Positions 1 through 11,088 of a DNA stretch of 64,000 nucleotides are shown in pieces. Positions within the stretch are counted from its first letter, which is position 1. Each line of letters begins with the position of its first letter. Under the pieces are notes generated by a model. That model made no database searches and was not told the DNA's origin. It saw only the letters and a program-made list of their open reading frames with translations. Position numbers and translations under genes: made by a program. Source of the stretch: Legionella sainthelensi (GTDB lineage: Bacteria; Pseudomonadota; Gammaproteobacteria; Legionellales; Legionellaceae); NCBI RefSeq assembly GCF_900637685.1, contig NZ_LR134388.1:1-64000 (forward strand), given 5' to 3'.

Positions 1-1377
1 GTGTCAGCATCCGTTTGGCAAAAATGTTTAGGTCTCTTGCAAGATGAGTATTCTGCTCAACAATTCAATACTTGGCTGCGTCCTTTACAGGCTCATACTG
101 ATGAGCAACGTTTGATTTTGTTTGCTCCTAATCGATTTGTAGTCGACTGGGTAAAAAAACATTTCTTTTCTCGAATTGAAGAGTTAATTAATCAGCTTAG
201 TGGCGATGAAATTAAATCCGTATCTATTGAAATTGGCAGCAAAACTTCCAGTAGTGATTCTGATTCGAGTTCCTCAGGATCATTTAAAACGCAAGTCAAT
301 ATCGCTACTAATTCAACTGAAATTAAAGCCACACCTAAAAAAGCAGTTGATTATAAGAGTAGTCATTTAAATAAAAAATTTGTTTTCGAAAGCTTTGTGG
401 AAGGTAATTCCAACCAGTTGGCACGTGCTGCGTCAATGCAAGTTGCTGAACGGCCTGGTGATGCATACAATCCATTATTTATTTATGGGGGTGTAGGTTT
501 AGGAAAAACACATTTGATGCATGCTATTGGTAATTCCATATTAAAAAACAATCCCGATGCTAAAATCTTATATTTACATTCCGAGCGTTTTGTTGCTGAC
601 ATGGTTAAAGCCATTCAGACCAATTCAATCAATGAGTTTAAACGTTTTTATCGTTCACTAAATGCCTTGCTTATTGATGATATTCAGTTTTTCGCGGGTA
701 AAGACCGCTCCCAAGAAGAGTTTTTCCATACTTTCAATGCCTTGTTAGAGGGACAGCAACAGATTATATTAACAAGTGATCGATACCCTAAAGAAATTGA
801 AGGGATGGAGGAGCGCTTGAAGTCTCGATTTGGCTGGGGATTAACAGTAGCTGTTGAACCTCCTGAACTAGAAACTCGAGTTGCTATTCTAATCAGTAAA
901 GCTGAGCAATCAAATATTGACTTGCCTTATGAAGTAGCTTTTTTTATTGCGAAACGAATTCGTTCCAATGTAAGAGAACTTGAGGGGGCATTACGTCGAG
1001 TCATAGCCAATGCCCATTTTACCGGAAAGCCCATTACTATTGAATTTGTACATGAAGCTTTACGTGATCTTCTCGCATTACAAGATAAATTGGTTACAAT
1101 AGAAAATATTCAAAAAACCGTGGCTGAATATTATAAAGTCAAGGTGGCTGATTTATTATCAAAGCGTCGTAGTCGCTCTATTGCAAGACCTCGACAAATG
1201 GCTATGGCCTTAAGTAAAGAGTTGACAAACCATAGTTTGCCTGAAATTGGCGATCATTTTGGCGGTAGAGATCATACTACAGTGATTCATGCATGTAGAA
1301 AAGTTAAGGAATTAATTCAGGATGATAGTGATTTTGCTGAAGATTATAAAAATTTAATGCGTATTCTATCCTCTTAA
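1..1377 (+). CDS. dnaA: Chromosomal replication initiator DnaA
   Basis: AAA+ ATPase that binds DnaA boxes at oriC and opens the duplex. The 458-residue protein has the full domain set: N-terminal DnaB/DiaA-interaction domain, a Ser-rich linker around residues 80-95, the AAA+ core with Walker A GGVGLGKT at 163-170 and Walker B LLIDDI at about 223-228, and the C-terminal DNA-binding domain with the [12 protein letters not shown] signature near 424. The gene starts with GTG at the first base of the window, so its promoter and any upstream oriC lie outside. It is followed by dnaN after 78 bp, the usual dnaA-dnaN-recF-gyrB order. Length and motifs are normal. Confidence 0.98.
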   Translation: MSASVWQKCLGLLQDEYSAQQFNTWLRPLQAHTDEQRLILFAPNRFVVDWVKKHFFSRIEELINQLSGDEIKSVSIEIGSKTSSSDSDSSSSGSFKTQVNIATNSTEIKATPKKAVDYKSSHLNKKFVFESFVEGNSNQLARAASMQVAERPGDAYNPLFIYGGVGLGKTHLMHAIGNSILKNNPDAKILYLHSERFVADMVKAIQTNSINEFKRFYRSLNALLIDDIQFFAGKDRSQEEFFHTFNALLEGQQQIILTSDRYPKEIEGMEERLKSRFGWGLTVAVEPPELETRVAILISKAEQSNIDLPYEVAFFIAKRIRSNVRELEGALRRVIANAHFTGKPITIEFVHEALRDLLALQDKLVTIENIQKTVAEYYKVKVADLLSKRRSRSIARPRQMAMALSKELTNHSLPEIGDHFGGRDHTTVIHACRKVKELIQDDSDFAEDYKNLMRILSS

Positions 1378-1455
1378 CACATAGCATGTAATATGTAATA
1401 AGTACTCTCTATTAGAGATTTTAATCTTGTCCCGAAATTCGTTAGGAGTTCTATC

Positions 1456-2559
1456 TTGTTTGAATTCACTATAAAAAAAGAAGATTTACTTCCTCCACTA
1501 CTCGCCGTTGCTGGAGCTGTAGACAAAAAGCAATCTTTAGCTATATTGTCTAATTTTTTTCTTAAATTGTCAGATGGTTTATTAAATATCACTGCTACCG
1601 ATTTAGAGATCGAAATTTCAGCTCAAGTCGCTTGTGTGTCCAAGCAAAATTCAGGGAGTATTACGGTTCCAGCTAAAAAATTTATTGATATTATTCGTTC
1701 TCTTGATGATGCAACAAGTCCTGATGTGCTTGTTGATAACTCTCTTTTAACCATTAAACAAGGGCGTAGTTCTTTTAAACTTACTACCTTGTCTGCAGAT
1801 GGTTATCCTCTTAGTGAAGATGAATGTAATGAGGTTGAGTTAACATTACCTCGTTTGGTTTTATTGAAGTTATTGCAATCAACACATTTTGCAATGGCTC
1901 AACAAGATGTTCGCGTCTTTCTTAATGGTCTGTTTCTTGATTTTGAACCTAACCTTATTTCTGCTGTCGCCACCGATGGGCATAGAATGGCTATTTGCCG
2001 TTATCAATGCTCTAATATTAGTGATAAAAAATTGCTGTTACCCAAAAAAGGAGTTCAAGAGTTATTGCGGATTCTTAATTATATTGATGATGAAGAAATT
2101 TTATTGGCAGCTGGAAAATCTCATTTTAAACTGGTAACGCGACAGTTTGTATTTATATCTAAATTAATTGAAGCTCGTTTTCCTCCATATACTAAAGCAA
2201 TACCAAGGAATCAAGATAAACACATTCTTATTGACTGTTCTGTTCTGAAGCGCTCATTATCGCGAATAGTTATTTTAGCACATGAAAAATCAAAAGCGGT
2301 TATGCTTCATCTGCAACCAGACATGCTCACTTTAATTGCTAACAATAATGAACAGGAAGAAGCTGTCGAGTCACTCATTGCTGAAACTCAGGGAGATGAA
2401 TTAAAAATTGGATTGAACGCAACTTATTTATTAGATGTTCTTTCTCATTTTGGTGAAGGACAAATTCGCTTATCTTTATCAAATACGGATAGTAGTATTT
2501 TAATCGAATCATTAAATGATGAAGATTATCAATATATTATTATGCCAATGAAAATATGA
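1456..2559 (+). CDS. dnaN: DNA polymerase III beta sliding clamp
   Basis: Ring-shaped processivity factor that tethers Pol III and other clamp-binding proteins to DNA. At 367 residues it matches the family (three repeated clamp domains), and the C-terminal end YIIMPMKI resembles the conserved clamp terminus (I/V-MPM-R/K-L/I). The start is TTG at 1456, supported by TAGGAG at 1443-1448 with 7 bp spacing; a leading MFEF is typical of Legionella and gamma-proteobacterial clamps. The stop overlaps the recF start by 4 bp (ATGA), so the two are translationally coupled. The TTG start may hold expression down, but that is inference. Confidence 0.97.
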   Translation: MFEFTIKKEDLLPPLLAVAGAVDKKQSLAILSNFFLKLSDGLLNITATDLEIEISAQVACVSKQNSGSITVPAKKFIDIIRSLDDATSPDVLVDNSLLTIKQGRSSFKLTTLSADGYPLSEDECNEVELTLPRLVLLKLLQSTHFAMAQQDVRVFLNGLFLDFEPNLISAVATDGHRMAICRYQCSNISDKKLLLPKKGVQELLRILNYIDDEEILLAAGKSHFKLVTRQFVFISKLIEARFPPYTKAIPRNQDKHILIDCSVLKRSLSRIVILAHEKSKAVMLHLQPDMLTLIANNNEQEEAVESLIAETQGDELKIGLNATYLLDVLSHFGEGQIRLSLSNTDSSILIESLNDEDYQYIIMPMKI

Positions 2560-3626
2560 TTCTTACTGAGTTAAAAATCCATCAATTACGGAATATTATA
2601 TCTGCACATCTCGAATTAAACTCGCGATTTAATTTCATTTTTGGGCCTAATGGGAGTGGGAAGACTTCTGTTCTTGAAGCTTTATATCTGTTAAGTTGTG
2701 GTCATTCTTTTCGCACTAGAGAAATTTCACCAATTATCTCAAATGATCATTCTTCTATGGCTGTATTTGCAAGAGGGAGCAATGAAGAAACAATCAGTAT
2801 TCAAAAGTCTTATTCGGGTGCAACTCAAGTTAAGTTGAACAATCAATTTTGTTCTACTACCAGCCAACTCGCTTATGCGTTACCTTGTCAGATTTTTTAT
2901 TCTGATCTCTTTCAAATTATTGATGCAGGTCCCTCGGTCAGAAGAAATTTATTGGATTGGGGGTTGTTTCACGTGAAACATAATTACTTTGCCCTATGGA
3001 AAGAATATAAACGTGTTCTAAAACAACGGAACGCACTTTTAAAGATTCGAGCGCCTTCATCACAATATATTCCTTGGGACAAACAGCTCGCTCAATTGGC
3101 TTATCAGCTTCATCAATTAAGAGAGGATTATTTCATTCAATGGGAGCGTGAGTTTATTTCTGTACTTCATGATCTTAGCGAACTTGAATGTACTTTAAAG
3201 TATTATAAAGGTTGGGATAAAAAGAATTCGGGCAAAACTTTAGAAGAAATATTAGTTGATAACTTTGAAAGTGACAGGCAAAGATTATACACGCAGCATG
3301 GTGCACATCAAGCCGACTTTATTATCGAAGTTAACAATAATAAGGCTAAGCATTTCATTTCGAGAGGCCAACAAAAAATTATTTTAATTTCACTAAAACT
3401 AGCACAAGGGAACCTTGTTACAGAAGACTGTTTATACTTGATTGATGATCTTGCATCGGAACTTGATGATAATCATCAAAGGAAAATAATGTCTCATTTA
3501 GTCACTAGAAGGGGACAATATATTATTACTTCAATTTCAAATTCAAATGCATTGTTGGAAAATCTATCGAGCGATCTCAGTTCAAGATACCAAATTAATT
3601 CAGGAATAGTAAGTCAATTCAACTAG
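2556..3626 (+). CDS. recF: DNA replication and repair protein RecF
   Basis: SMC-like ATPase that, with RecO and RecR, loads RecA at single-strand gaps. The 356-residue protein has Walker A GPNGSGKTS near residue 30, an ABC-type signature region around SRGQQK, and a Walker B-like LYLIDDLASELD segment in the C-terminal third, all as expected for RecF. Its start overlaps the dnaN stop (ATGA). A perfect parS palindrome lies inside the reading frame at 2966-2981, so this coding DNA is also a probable ParB binding site. Confidence 0.97.
   Translation: MILTELKIHQLRNIISAHLELNSRFNFIFGPNGSGKTSVLEALYLLSCGHSFRTREISPIISNDHSSMAVFARGSNEETISIQKSYSGATQVKLNNQFCSTTSQLAYALPCQIFYSDLFQIIDAGPSVRRNLLDWGLFHVKHNYFALWKEYKRVLKQRNALLKIRAPSSQYIPWDKQLAQLAYQLHQLREDYFIQWEREFISVLHDLSELECTLKYYKGWDKKNSGKTLEEILVDNFESDRQRLYTQHGAHQADFIIEVNNNKAKHFISRGQQKIILISLKLAQGNLVTEDCLYLIDDLASELDDNHQRKIMSHLVTRRGQYIITSISNSNALLENLSSDLSSRYQINSGIVSQFN
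2966..2981. promoter_or_regulatory. parS centromere site inside recF
   Basis: The 16 bases TGTTTCACGTGAAACA form a perfect palindrome identical to the widely conserved bacterial parS consensus bound by ParB (Spo0J). It sits within recF without breaking the frame. Origin-proximal placement is typical for parS. Confidence 0.93.
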
Positions 3627-3667
3627 ACCCAATGACTTTTGAGCGCTGTGTTTGTCCCGGGTAATAA

Positions 3668-3683
3668 TGTTTCACGTGAAACA
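3668..3683. promoter_or_regulatory. parS centromere site in the recF-gyrB gap
   Basis: A second perfect copy of TGTTTCACGTGAAACA, about 700 bp from the first, lies in the 227-bp recF-gyrB intergenic region. The pair probably seeds ParB spreading for chromosome segregation. No DnaA-box cluster was seen here, so this gap does not look like oriC. Confidence 0.94.
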
Positions 3684-3841
3684 AAAAGTAGGTAAGATTA
3701 TTGTATTATAATGAGTTAAATAGATATTCATGTACTCTTTAAAAAACAAATGAACCAGCATGGTCAAAGTTCCTAAATCACATATAAACACAATACAAAT
3801 TATGCTATGATAAGATATTTGAGAAACCATAATAGGGTTAA

Positions 3842-6271
<2,430 letters not shown>

Positions 6272-6280
6272 TTATAAGTT

Positions 6281-6306
6281 GCGTGATCAGTGTTTCATGA
6301 TCACGT
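6281..6306 (+). terminator. Terminator-like hairpin after gyrB
   Basis: CGTGATCA at 6282-6289 pairs with TGATCACG at 6298-6305 around an 8-base loop, with a further G.T pair outside. It is followed by AAAGTTTTT. It begins 10 bp after the gyrB stop. Confidence 0.6.
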
Positions 6307-6881
6307 AAAGTTTTTATAGTAATTTTTGTAATAAATGAATTAATTAAAAATAGTTTAAATAAAAGGGTTTATTTTATGGTTAATGATTTATTTTGAGGCG
6401 CTGATATCTCGGGTGGAGTGTAGTAAATGGCAATTTCTAATAAAACATTAAAAACATTTCTGGACAAATGATAACACCTATGCCACGATATAAATCTTTT
6501 TAGAAGTAATGATAAAATTGTTTTGTAGTTGAGCTAGCGTGGGGCGCCATAAAGGTTACTCTAGCTGCTCTTGCAAATTCTAATACTCTAATGTGTCAGA
6601 GGATTAGTTTTTAATGGGTTCCAATACTTTTCTCCACAAAAGTAAAAACTCTTGAGTGTGATTTCTATCGCTCAAGAGTTCATTACTGTACACAATCCTA
6701 ACTCAAAATCTAAAAATAAGGCAAACTCCGTTACTCTACGTGTAACGTTTCAATTCTAGTTTCACTTTATCTGGTAATTTTGATCATATAAAGAATCCCA
6801 TGCTTTTATTTGCTACAACTGGTCATAAAATATATAATCTGCAGCCTTTATTTTATTTGTTCTCTTTAGACGAGGCTAGAT
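6307..6881. other. Non-coding gap between gyrB and the uridine-kinase-like gene
   Basis: About 575 AT-rich bases with no supportable gene. It contains a strong hairpin (6647-6680) and a 14-codon open frame at 6427-6471 that I do not accept as a gene. Nothing else is recognised. Confidence 0.5.
6647..6680 (-). terminator. Minus-strand terminator-like hairpin
   Basis: AACTCTTGAG (6647-6656) and CTCAAGAGTT (6671-6680) form a perfect 10-bp stem with a 14-base loop. Read on the minus strand the stem is followed by a T-run (TTTTT at 6648-6644 on the complement), as in a Rho-independent terminator. No minus-strand gene remains upstream of it within the gap, so it may be a relic or may end antisense transcription. 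Confidence 0.5.
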
Positions 6882-7739
6882 ATGTTCTTTGTAATTATTG
6901 GTGGTGCATCTGGATCCGGAAAAACAGGTTTATCCCACCATCTTCTCACTAAGCTAAAAGATAATGGAATGAGTGCTCAAATATTAAACATGGATGATTA
7001 TTACCATGAGATACCTGAGGGTGTAGATCTCGAATACTTTAGAAAAAATACAAATTTTGATACACCAGAAATGCTGCACTTGGACTTGCTAAAAGAACAT
7101 ATCGCTGAGTTGAATAATGGAAAATCAATTACAAAACCACTTTTTGACTTCAAGTCAAATAGCAGAAAAGGAGAAGAAACAATCCACCCATCTGATGTGA
7201 TTATCATGGAAGGTATATTTGCTCAATATTTTTATAAAAAATATGGATTATCCGATTTGCCTGTAGTGACAGTAAATATAACTACTGAAAACTATCTTGA
7301 TGTTATCGAGCGCCGCATTAAACGTGATGTAGAACAACGTGGTCGAGTTCGGCTTGAGGGTGTAAAACAAGAGAAAAAATATGTAGGGCCCGGGTTCTTA
7401 AAATATACAGCAAGTAGTTCTGTTGGGGCAGATATTTATGTTTGTAATGAACACCGCGAAGGAAATGAGGCGCAACAATTAATGCTGGACACCAAAGCTA
7501 ATGAAATTGTTGCTGAATTAAATAAAAAACGTATAGAAATTGAATCAGGAATACCCCAATCGAAAAAAGCCAGGCCCAACGTACCAGAAATGGTTGCTAA
7601 AAGTCATTTTATGGCAGGAACATTATTCCAGCCTCAAAAATTCGAAGGACATTTCAATGGTGTATTTAATGAATTTAAAGGGGATTTTGTAAGAGAATTT
7701 AGCGAAGAGGAAATAATACAAAGCCAGTTAAATATCTAG
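6882..7739 (+). CDS. Uridine-kinase-like P-loop protein
   Basis: Probable nucleoside or related small-molecule kinase of the uridine kinase/phosphoribulokinase P-loop group. Walker A GGASGSGKT occupies residues 7-15, followed by the substrate-loop NMDDYY near 37-42 and an arginine-rich lid-like segment (ERRIKRDVEQRGR) near 147. The first 210 residues cover a typical Udk, while the total is 285, so there is a C-terminal extension of about 75 residues with no recognised domain. It stands alone between two long gaps. Uridine kinase is the nearest family, but the extension means the natural substrate could differ; I give no symbol. Confidence 0.75.
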   Translation: MFFVIIGGASGSGKTGLSHHLLTKLKDNGMSAQILNMDDYYHEIPEGVDLEYFRKNTNFDTPEMLHLDLLKEHIAELNNGKSITKPLFDFKSNSRKGEETIHPSDVIIMEGIFAQYFYKKYGLSDLPVVTVNITTENYLDVIERRIKRDVEQRGRVRLEGVKQEKKYVGPGFLKYTASSSVGADIYVCNEHREGNEAQQLMLDTKANEIVAELNKKRIEIESGIPQSKKARPNVPEMVAKSHFMAGTLFQPQKFEGHFNGVFNEFKGDFVREFSEEEIIQSQLNI

Positions 7740-8227
7740 TGGGCGTATTCAGTATCTATTTTTATCGTATTTATAAGTTAATTAGGCAACGCTCAGGATG
7801 TTGCCTGGTTACAAATGGTATATAAAGGTTGTTTTCCCTAGTTTTTCAGCTCTCTTGAATTAAAACAGTATGTACACTCATCCAGCGAGATTGATTTTGT
7901 TGGATAGGCTCTAATTTAAAAAGCTCAAAATCATTTCTTTAAAGCCTCAAGAGCTTGCTTCAATAAATCCAGAATGTGTGATTCAGAATAAACAAAAAAT
8001 TAAAATTTGCCATTTTTCAATCGTGTCTATTTTGAGCTGGATTTTACAGACCCTGATCACGTGAACAGATTATAAGATATTGAAAATATGAGTAATTCCA
8101 TAAAGGAATAGCTTAGAAAAAGGGCTCTTGCTTTGTTAAGAATATAATAATAATTCCTTGTTAAAGTCAATCCGAAAATCTTTTCAAAACATATAATCAC
8201 TATTAATAAAATTTTTCGAGGTTAAAT
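7740..8227. other. Non-coding gap with a weak hairpin
   Basis: 488 AT-rich bases. GGCAAC (7785-7790) and GTTGCC (7800-7805) can form a small hairpin after the preceding gene, but there is no clear T-run. No gene or RNA family is recognised in the rest. Confidence 0.4.
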
Positions 8228-8932
8228 ATGAAGTTTCATGAAATATATATTCCTAGTAAATCGGATACCTTGGTTAAAGATTTCTATAAAAAATACAACA
8301 TAGACTCAAGTGAGTATACTATTTGTTTATGGTTAGAGAATTGTGTTGGAAACCCCGTTGGAATTCCCCATGTGTATGATGATCTTTCTCTCACAGAAGC
8401 TTATGAGAAATTACTGGTTGAAGGGGATAAGGTCTTGCAAAAAAAAGGATGCCTGCCTTCTGAATTTATTCATCATATGAAAATAGCTCAAAGAACATAC
8501 TGCGTTAACTTATCGGAAGAGATCATTACTCCTTCAATTCAACATAGTACCAGATTCGAACGAAATGCCAGCATAAACTTGCCCGAAAAACACGCTAATA
8601 CCCTCGGTTTCTTCAATCAAATAGATCCTCCATTTAAATCGAATATGCTGGTTAAAGATTTCTATAAAAGAAACAACATAGATCCAAGTGAGTATACTAT
8701 GTGTTTTTGGTTGGAGAATTGTGTTGGAAATCCCGTTGGAATTCCGCATAAGTATGATGATCTTTCTCTCACAGAAGCCTCTGAGAGAGTACTGGTTGAA
8801 GGGGATAAAGTCTTGCAAAAAAAGGGATATCTACCTTCTGAATTTGTTCATCATATGAAAATAGCTCAGAGAAAATACTGCATTAACTTATCCGAAGAGT
8901 GCGATAGCTCTGTTGGTTTAGTCCCCAAATAA
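8228..8932 (+). CDS. Unknown protein made of two near-identical repeats
   Basis: I do not recognise the family. The 234-residue protein consists of two copies of one roughly 85-residue unit, at about residues 15-98 and 141-224, joined by a roughly 40-residue linker. Both units carry LVKDFYK, SEYT, LENCVGNPVGIPH, YDDLSLTEA and HHMKIAQR. No signal peptide or membrane segment is evident. Copies still match closely at DNA level, including synonymous positions, implying a recent intragenic duplication. The conserved Cys, His and Trp residues suggest a small compact domain. Flanked by long gaps, it could be accessory; a cytoplasmic or translocated role cannot be told apart. Confidence 0.8.
   Translation: MKFHEIYIPSKSDTLVKDFYKKYNIDSSEYTICLWLENCVGNPVGIPHVYDDLSLTEAYEKLLVEGDKVLQKKGCLPSEFIHHMKIAQRTYCVNLSEEIITPSIQHSTRFERNASINLPEKHANTLGFFNQIDPPFKSNMLVKDFYKRNNIDPSEYTMCFWLENCVGNPVGIPHKYDDLSLTEASERVLVEGDKVLQKKGYLPSEFVHHMKIAQRKYCINLSEECDSSVGLVPK
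8270..8521 (+). repeat. Intragenic direct repeat, copy 1
   Basis: This 252-bp block recurs 378 bp downstream at 8648-8899 in the same frame, with scattered substitutions. It encodes the first copy of the duplicated domain. Confidence 0.85.
8648..8899 (+). repeat. Intragenic direct repeat, copy 2
   Basis: Second copy of the 252-bp coding repeat starting at 8270. Same frame and same length, with no indels between copies. Confidence 0.85.
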
Positions 8933-9219
8933 AAAGTCATTGTCTGCCCGCCCGCACTGAAGTTCAAGGGCGTGGCAGTATTACAAATGGGCTGAATTTA
9001 TTACCAGCTAGGATTTTCATGTAAGGCGAAACTTAGATTCTAGGGTTCAAAATTAGCAGGCTATGTAAACATCCTTACCGAGCTTAACCTATATTTATCA
9101 GTTTTATTGTCAGTAGGGGAATTAAGTCACAACCATTTGATTTTTTTTAATATTTATATTAAATATATTAATGCTTCCAAATTTCAATGTTGTTCATTAG
9201 CCATTCTCAAGGACTAGAA

Positions 9220-10422
9220 ATGCTAAAAACCCCAAAAACTCTTATTTTATTAATCTCAATGGTATTTATTTCTACTGCATCAGCAGAAACTTACCGGGTT
9301 CCAGCAACAAAAGATACAGTGACTTTAGGTCTGTTTACCCTGGATAAACAACCTGTAGTTAAAGTGCACTCTGGAGATTCTGTATCTTTGGAAACTTGGA
9401 ACAGTTGTCTGCATGAAATGGTTTTCAATAAGACAACTCCTGCTGAAGTTGCACAGTTTTATACAAAATATGACATTCAAAAAAGACGTGGTATGCATAG
9501 CTTAACAGGTCCTGTTTACATTGAAGAGGCCGAGCCGGGAGATGTGCTGGAAATTCGGATATTAGACATCAAATTGAATGATTTTGGATATAATTTTTTA
9601 AGTCCTACCCAGGGTATTTTATCAGAATTTACCCAACCAAGGATTATGTACTTTAAATATAATAAAGAAAAAAACACTACAGAATTCACAAAAGGCGTAT
9701 GTTTAAAACTAAAACCGTTTCCGGGTATTATTGCAGTCGCTCCTCCTAAAGACTGGCCTAATGAATGGCCTGTAAATTTAGAAACCCAAATGGGTCAACC
9801 TGTTCCTGGTGAATTTAATTCTGTTCCTCCAGGTCCATTCGGCGGTAATTTAGATCAACCGGATTTACAGGTTGGTTCTATTCTTTATCTGCCCGTTTTT
9901 CAAAAGGGGGCTTTAGTTTGGACCGGTGATTCGCATGCAATGCAAAGTAATGGAGAAATTGATGTTACTGCACTTGAAACTTCTTATGAAGGAATCACTT
10001 TACAGTTTGTCGTACGAAAAGATCTAAAAGCTGAGGGAGTATTTGATAAAACAAAACGAAATGGCAGTAGCTTATTTACTTGGCCAATTGTCGAAAATTC
10101 GAAAGAATGGATTGTGATAGGATTGCATGAGGATCTATTTGAGGCCATGCAGCTTGCTTCTAAAAATGCTATTGAATTCTTAGTGCGAACACAAGGGTTT
10201 TCACCACAAGAAAGTTACCAGTTTTTAAGTATGGTAGGTAATTTCGACATTCCTGAGGCGGTTAATGTGATTAAAAGTGTGGCTGTACATATTCCTAAAG
10301 AAGCATTCAAAAATCTTGATAAAAAAACCACTCTTTCTGCTGAAGGCAAGTTTCCGCTAGAGACGCCAAAGATCAATGAAAATGCAACCTGTGTACCTCA
10401 AGAAGGCAAAATTATTCAATAA
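9220..10422 (+). CDS. Secreted acetamidase/formamidase-family protein
   Basis: Member of the FmdA/AmdA family, whose characterised members hydrolyse formamide or short amides to ammonia and the acid. Family features include GPVYIEEAEPGDVLEIRI in the N-terminal half, GPFGGNLD near the middle, and HAMQSNGEIDVTALE. The start at 9220 is preferred over an earlier ATG at 9187 because AAGGA lies 6 bp upstream and it gives a clean signal peptide ending SASAE around residue 22. An exported form is atypical for a metabolic formamidase, so the substrate is uncertain. The next gene follows after 15 bp and is probably co-transcribed. Confidence 0.85.
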   Translation: MLKTPKTLILLISMVFISTASAETYRVPATKDTVTLGLFTLDKQPVVKVHSGDSVSLETWNSCLHEMVFNKTTPAEVAQFYTKYDIQKRRGMHSLTGPVYIEEAEPGDVLEIRILDIKLNDFGYNFLSPTQGILSEFTQPRIMYFKYNKEKNTTEFTKGVCLKLKPFPGIIAVAPPKDWPNEWPVNLETQMGQPVPGEFNSVPPGPFGGNLDQPDLQVGSILYLPVFQKGALVWTGDSHAMQSNGEIDVTALETSYEGITLQFVVRKDLKAEGVFDKTKRNGSSLFTWPIVENSKEWIVIGLHEDLFEAMQLASKNAIEFLVRTQGFSPQESYQFLSMVGNFDIPEAVNVIKSVAVHIPKEAFKNLDKKTTLSAEGKFPLETPKINENATCVPQEGKIIQ

Positions 10423-10437
10423 CCATTAGGTGAAATA

Positions 10438-10839
10438 ATGAAAAAAATCTTAGTTTATTTATATTTAAATTTAATGGCTTCTGGAGTTTTTGGTGGCAAT
10501 ATTGTGCTTGATAATAAAACGGACTATCCAGAAAAAGGTAAATTTGGCAAAATTGCAGTGCAATGGGCAGTTTCAGCTAAGGCGATACAAAAAGCGAATA
10601 AGAGTATCCTTAATCGCACAACCCTAGATACAAATTCGCTAATGATGCTTACTCAAAAAGGAATGGTTCAGCTTACTTCTCCTAATCATGCCCTGTATTT
10701 TAGATTAGTGGCGTGGTCAAAGGACAATAAAGAACCTGACTTTCTCACGAACTGGGTGGACATTGTTGCCAATAAAACTTATGTAGTGAATCAAAATCAA
10801 CTTGTACCTAGAGTACTAATGGCTGGAGCAGGATGTTAA
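10438..10839 (+). CDS. Small exported hypothetical protein
   Basis: A 133-residue protein with a signal peptide (KKILVYLYLNLMASGVFG) and a soluble, probably periplasmic mature part of about 110 residues. No family recognised. It lies 15 bp downstream of the acetamidase-family gene in the same direction, with GGTGA before its ATG, so it is likely in the same operon and may act with it. The single Cys is the last residue. Confidence 0.75.
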   Translation: MKKILVYLYLNLMASGVFGGNIVLDNKTDYPEKGKFGKIAVQWAVSAKAIQKANKSILNRTTLDTNSLMMLTQKGMVQLTSPNHALYFRLVAWSKDNKEPDFLTNWVDIVANKTYVVNQNQLVPRVLMAGAGC

Positions 10840-11088
10840 ACAGTAATATGCCCACGCCCTGCTATTTTTTCGTGGGATCCTGAATATCATTGGATCCCGC
10901 GGACAAGCCACGAGAAGTCGATTGAGGGAGCCTCTACATAGGGCAGGATTTTTTGCTAATTACTTCTCAACGGTGGGAAAGCATGAGGATATTAATCAAT
11001 AAATGAGTGCTCATTATTGGATGGTAAATCGAAAAGCATTTTTCAAGGGACTGTCTGTGCCTTGGTTATTGTCTTGGACACAAAGAAA

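Noticed and set aside
6427-6471. 14-codon open frame starting MAISNKTLK
   Set aside because: Has a weak ribosome site but is too short and without recognised homologue; could be a relic of a longer gene but nothing continues it.
8050-8066. CACGTG core resembling parS
   Set aside because: Only the six-base core matches; the outer arms differ from the consensus.
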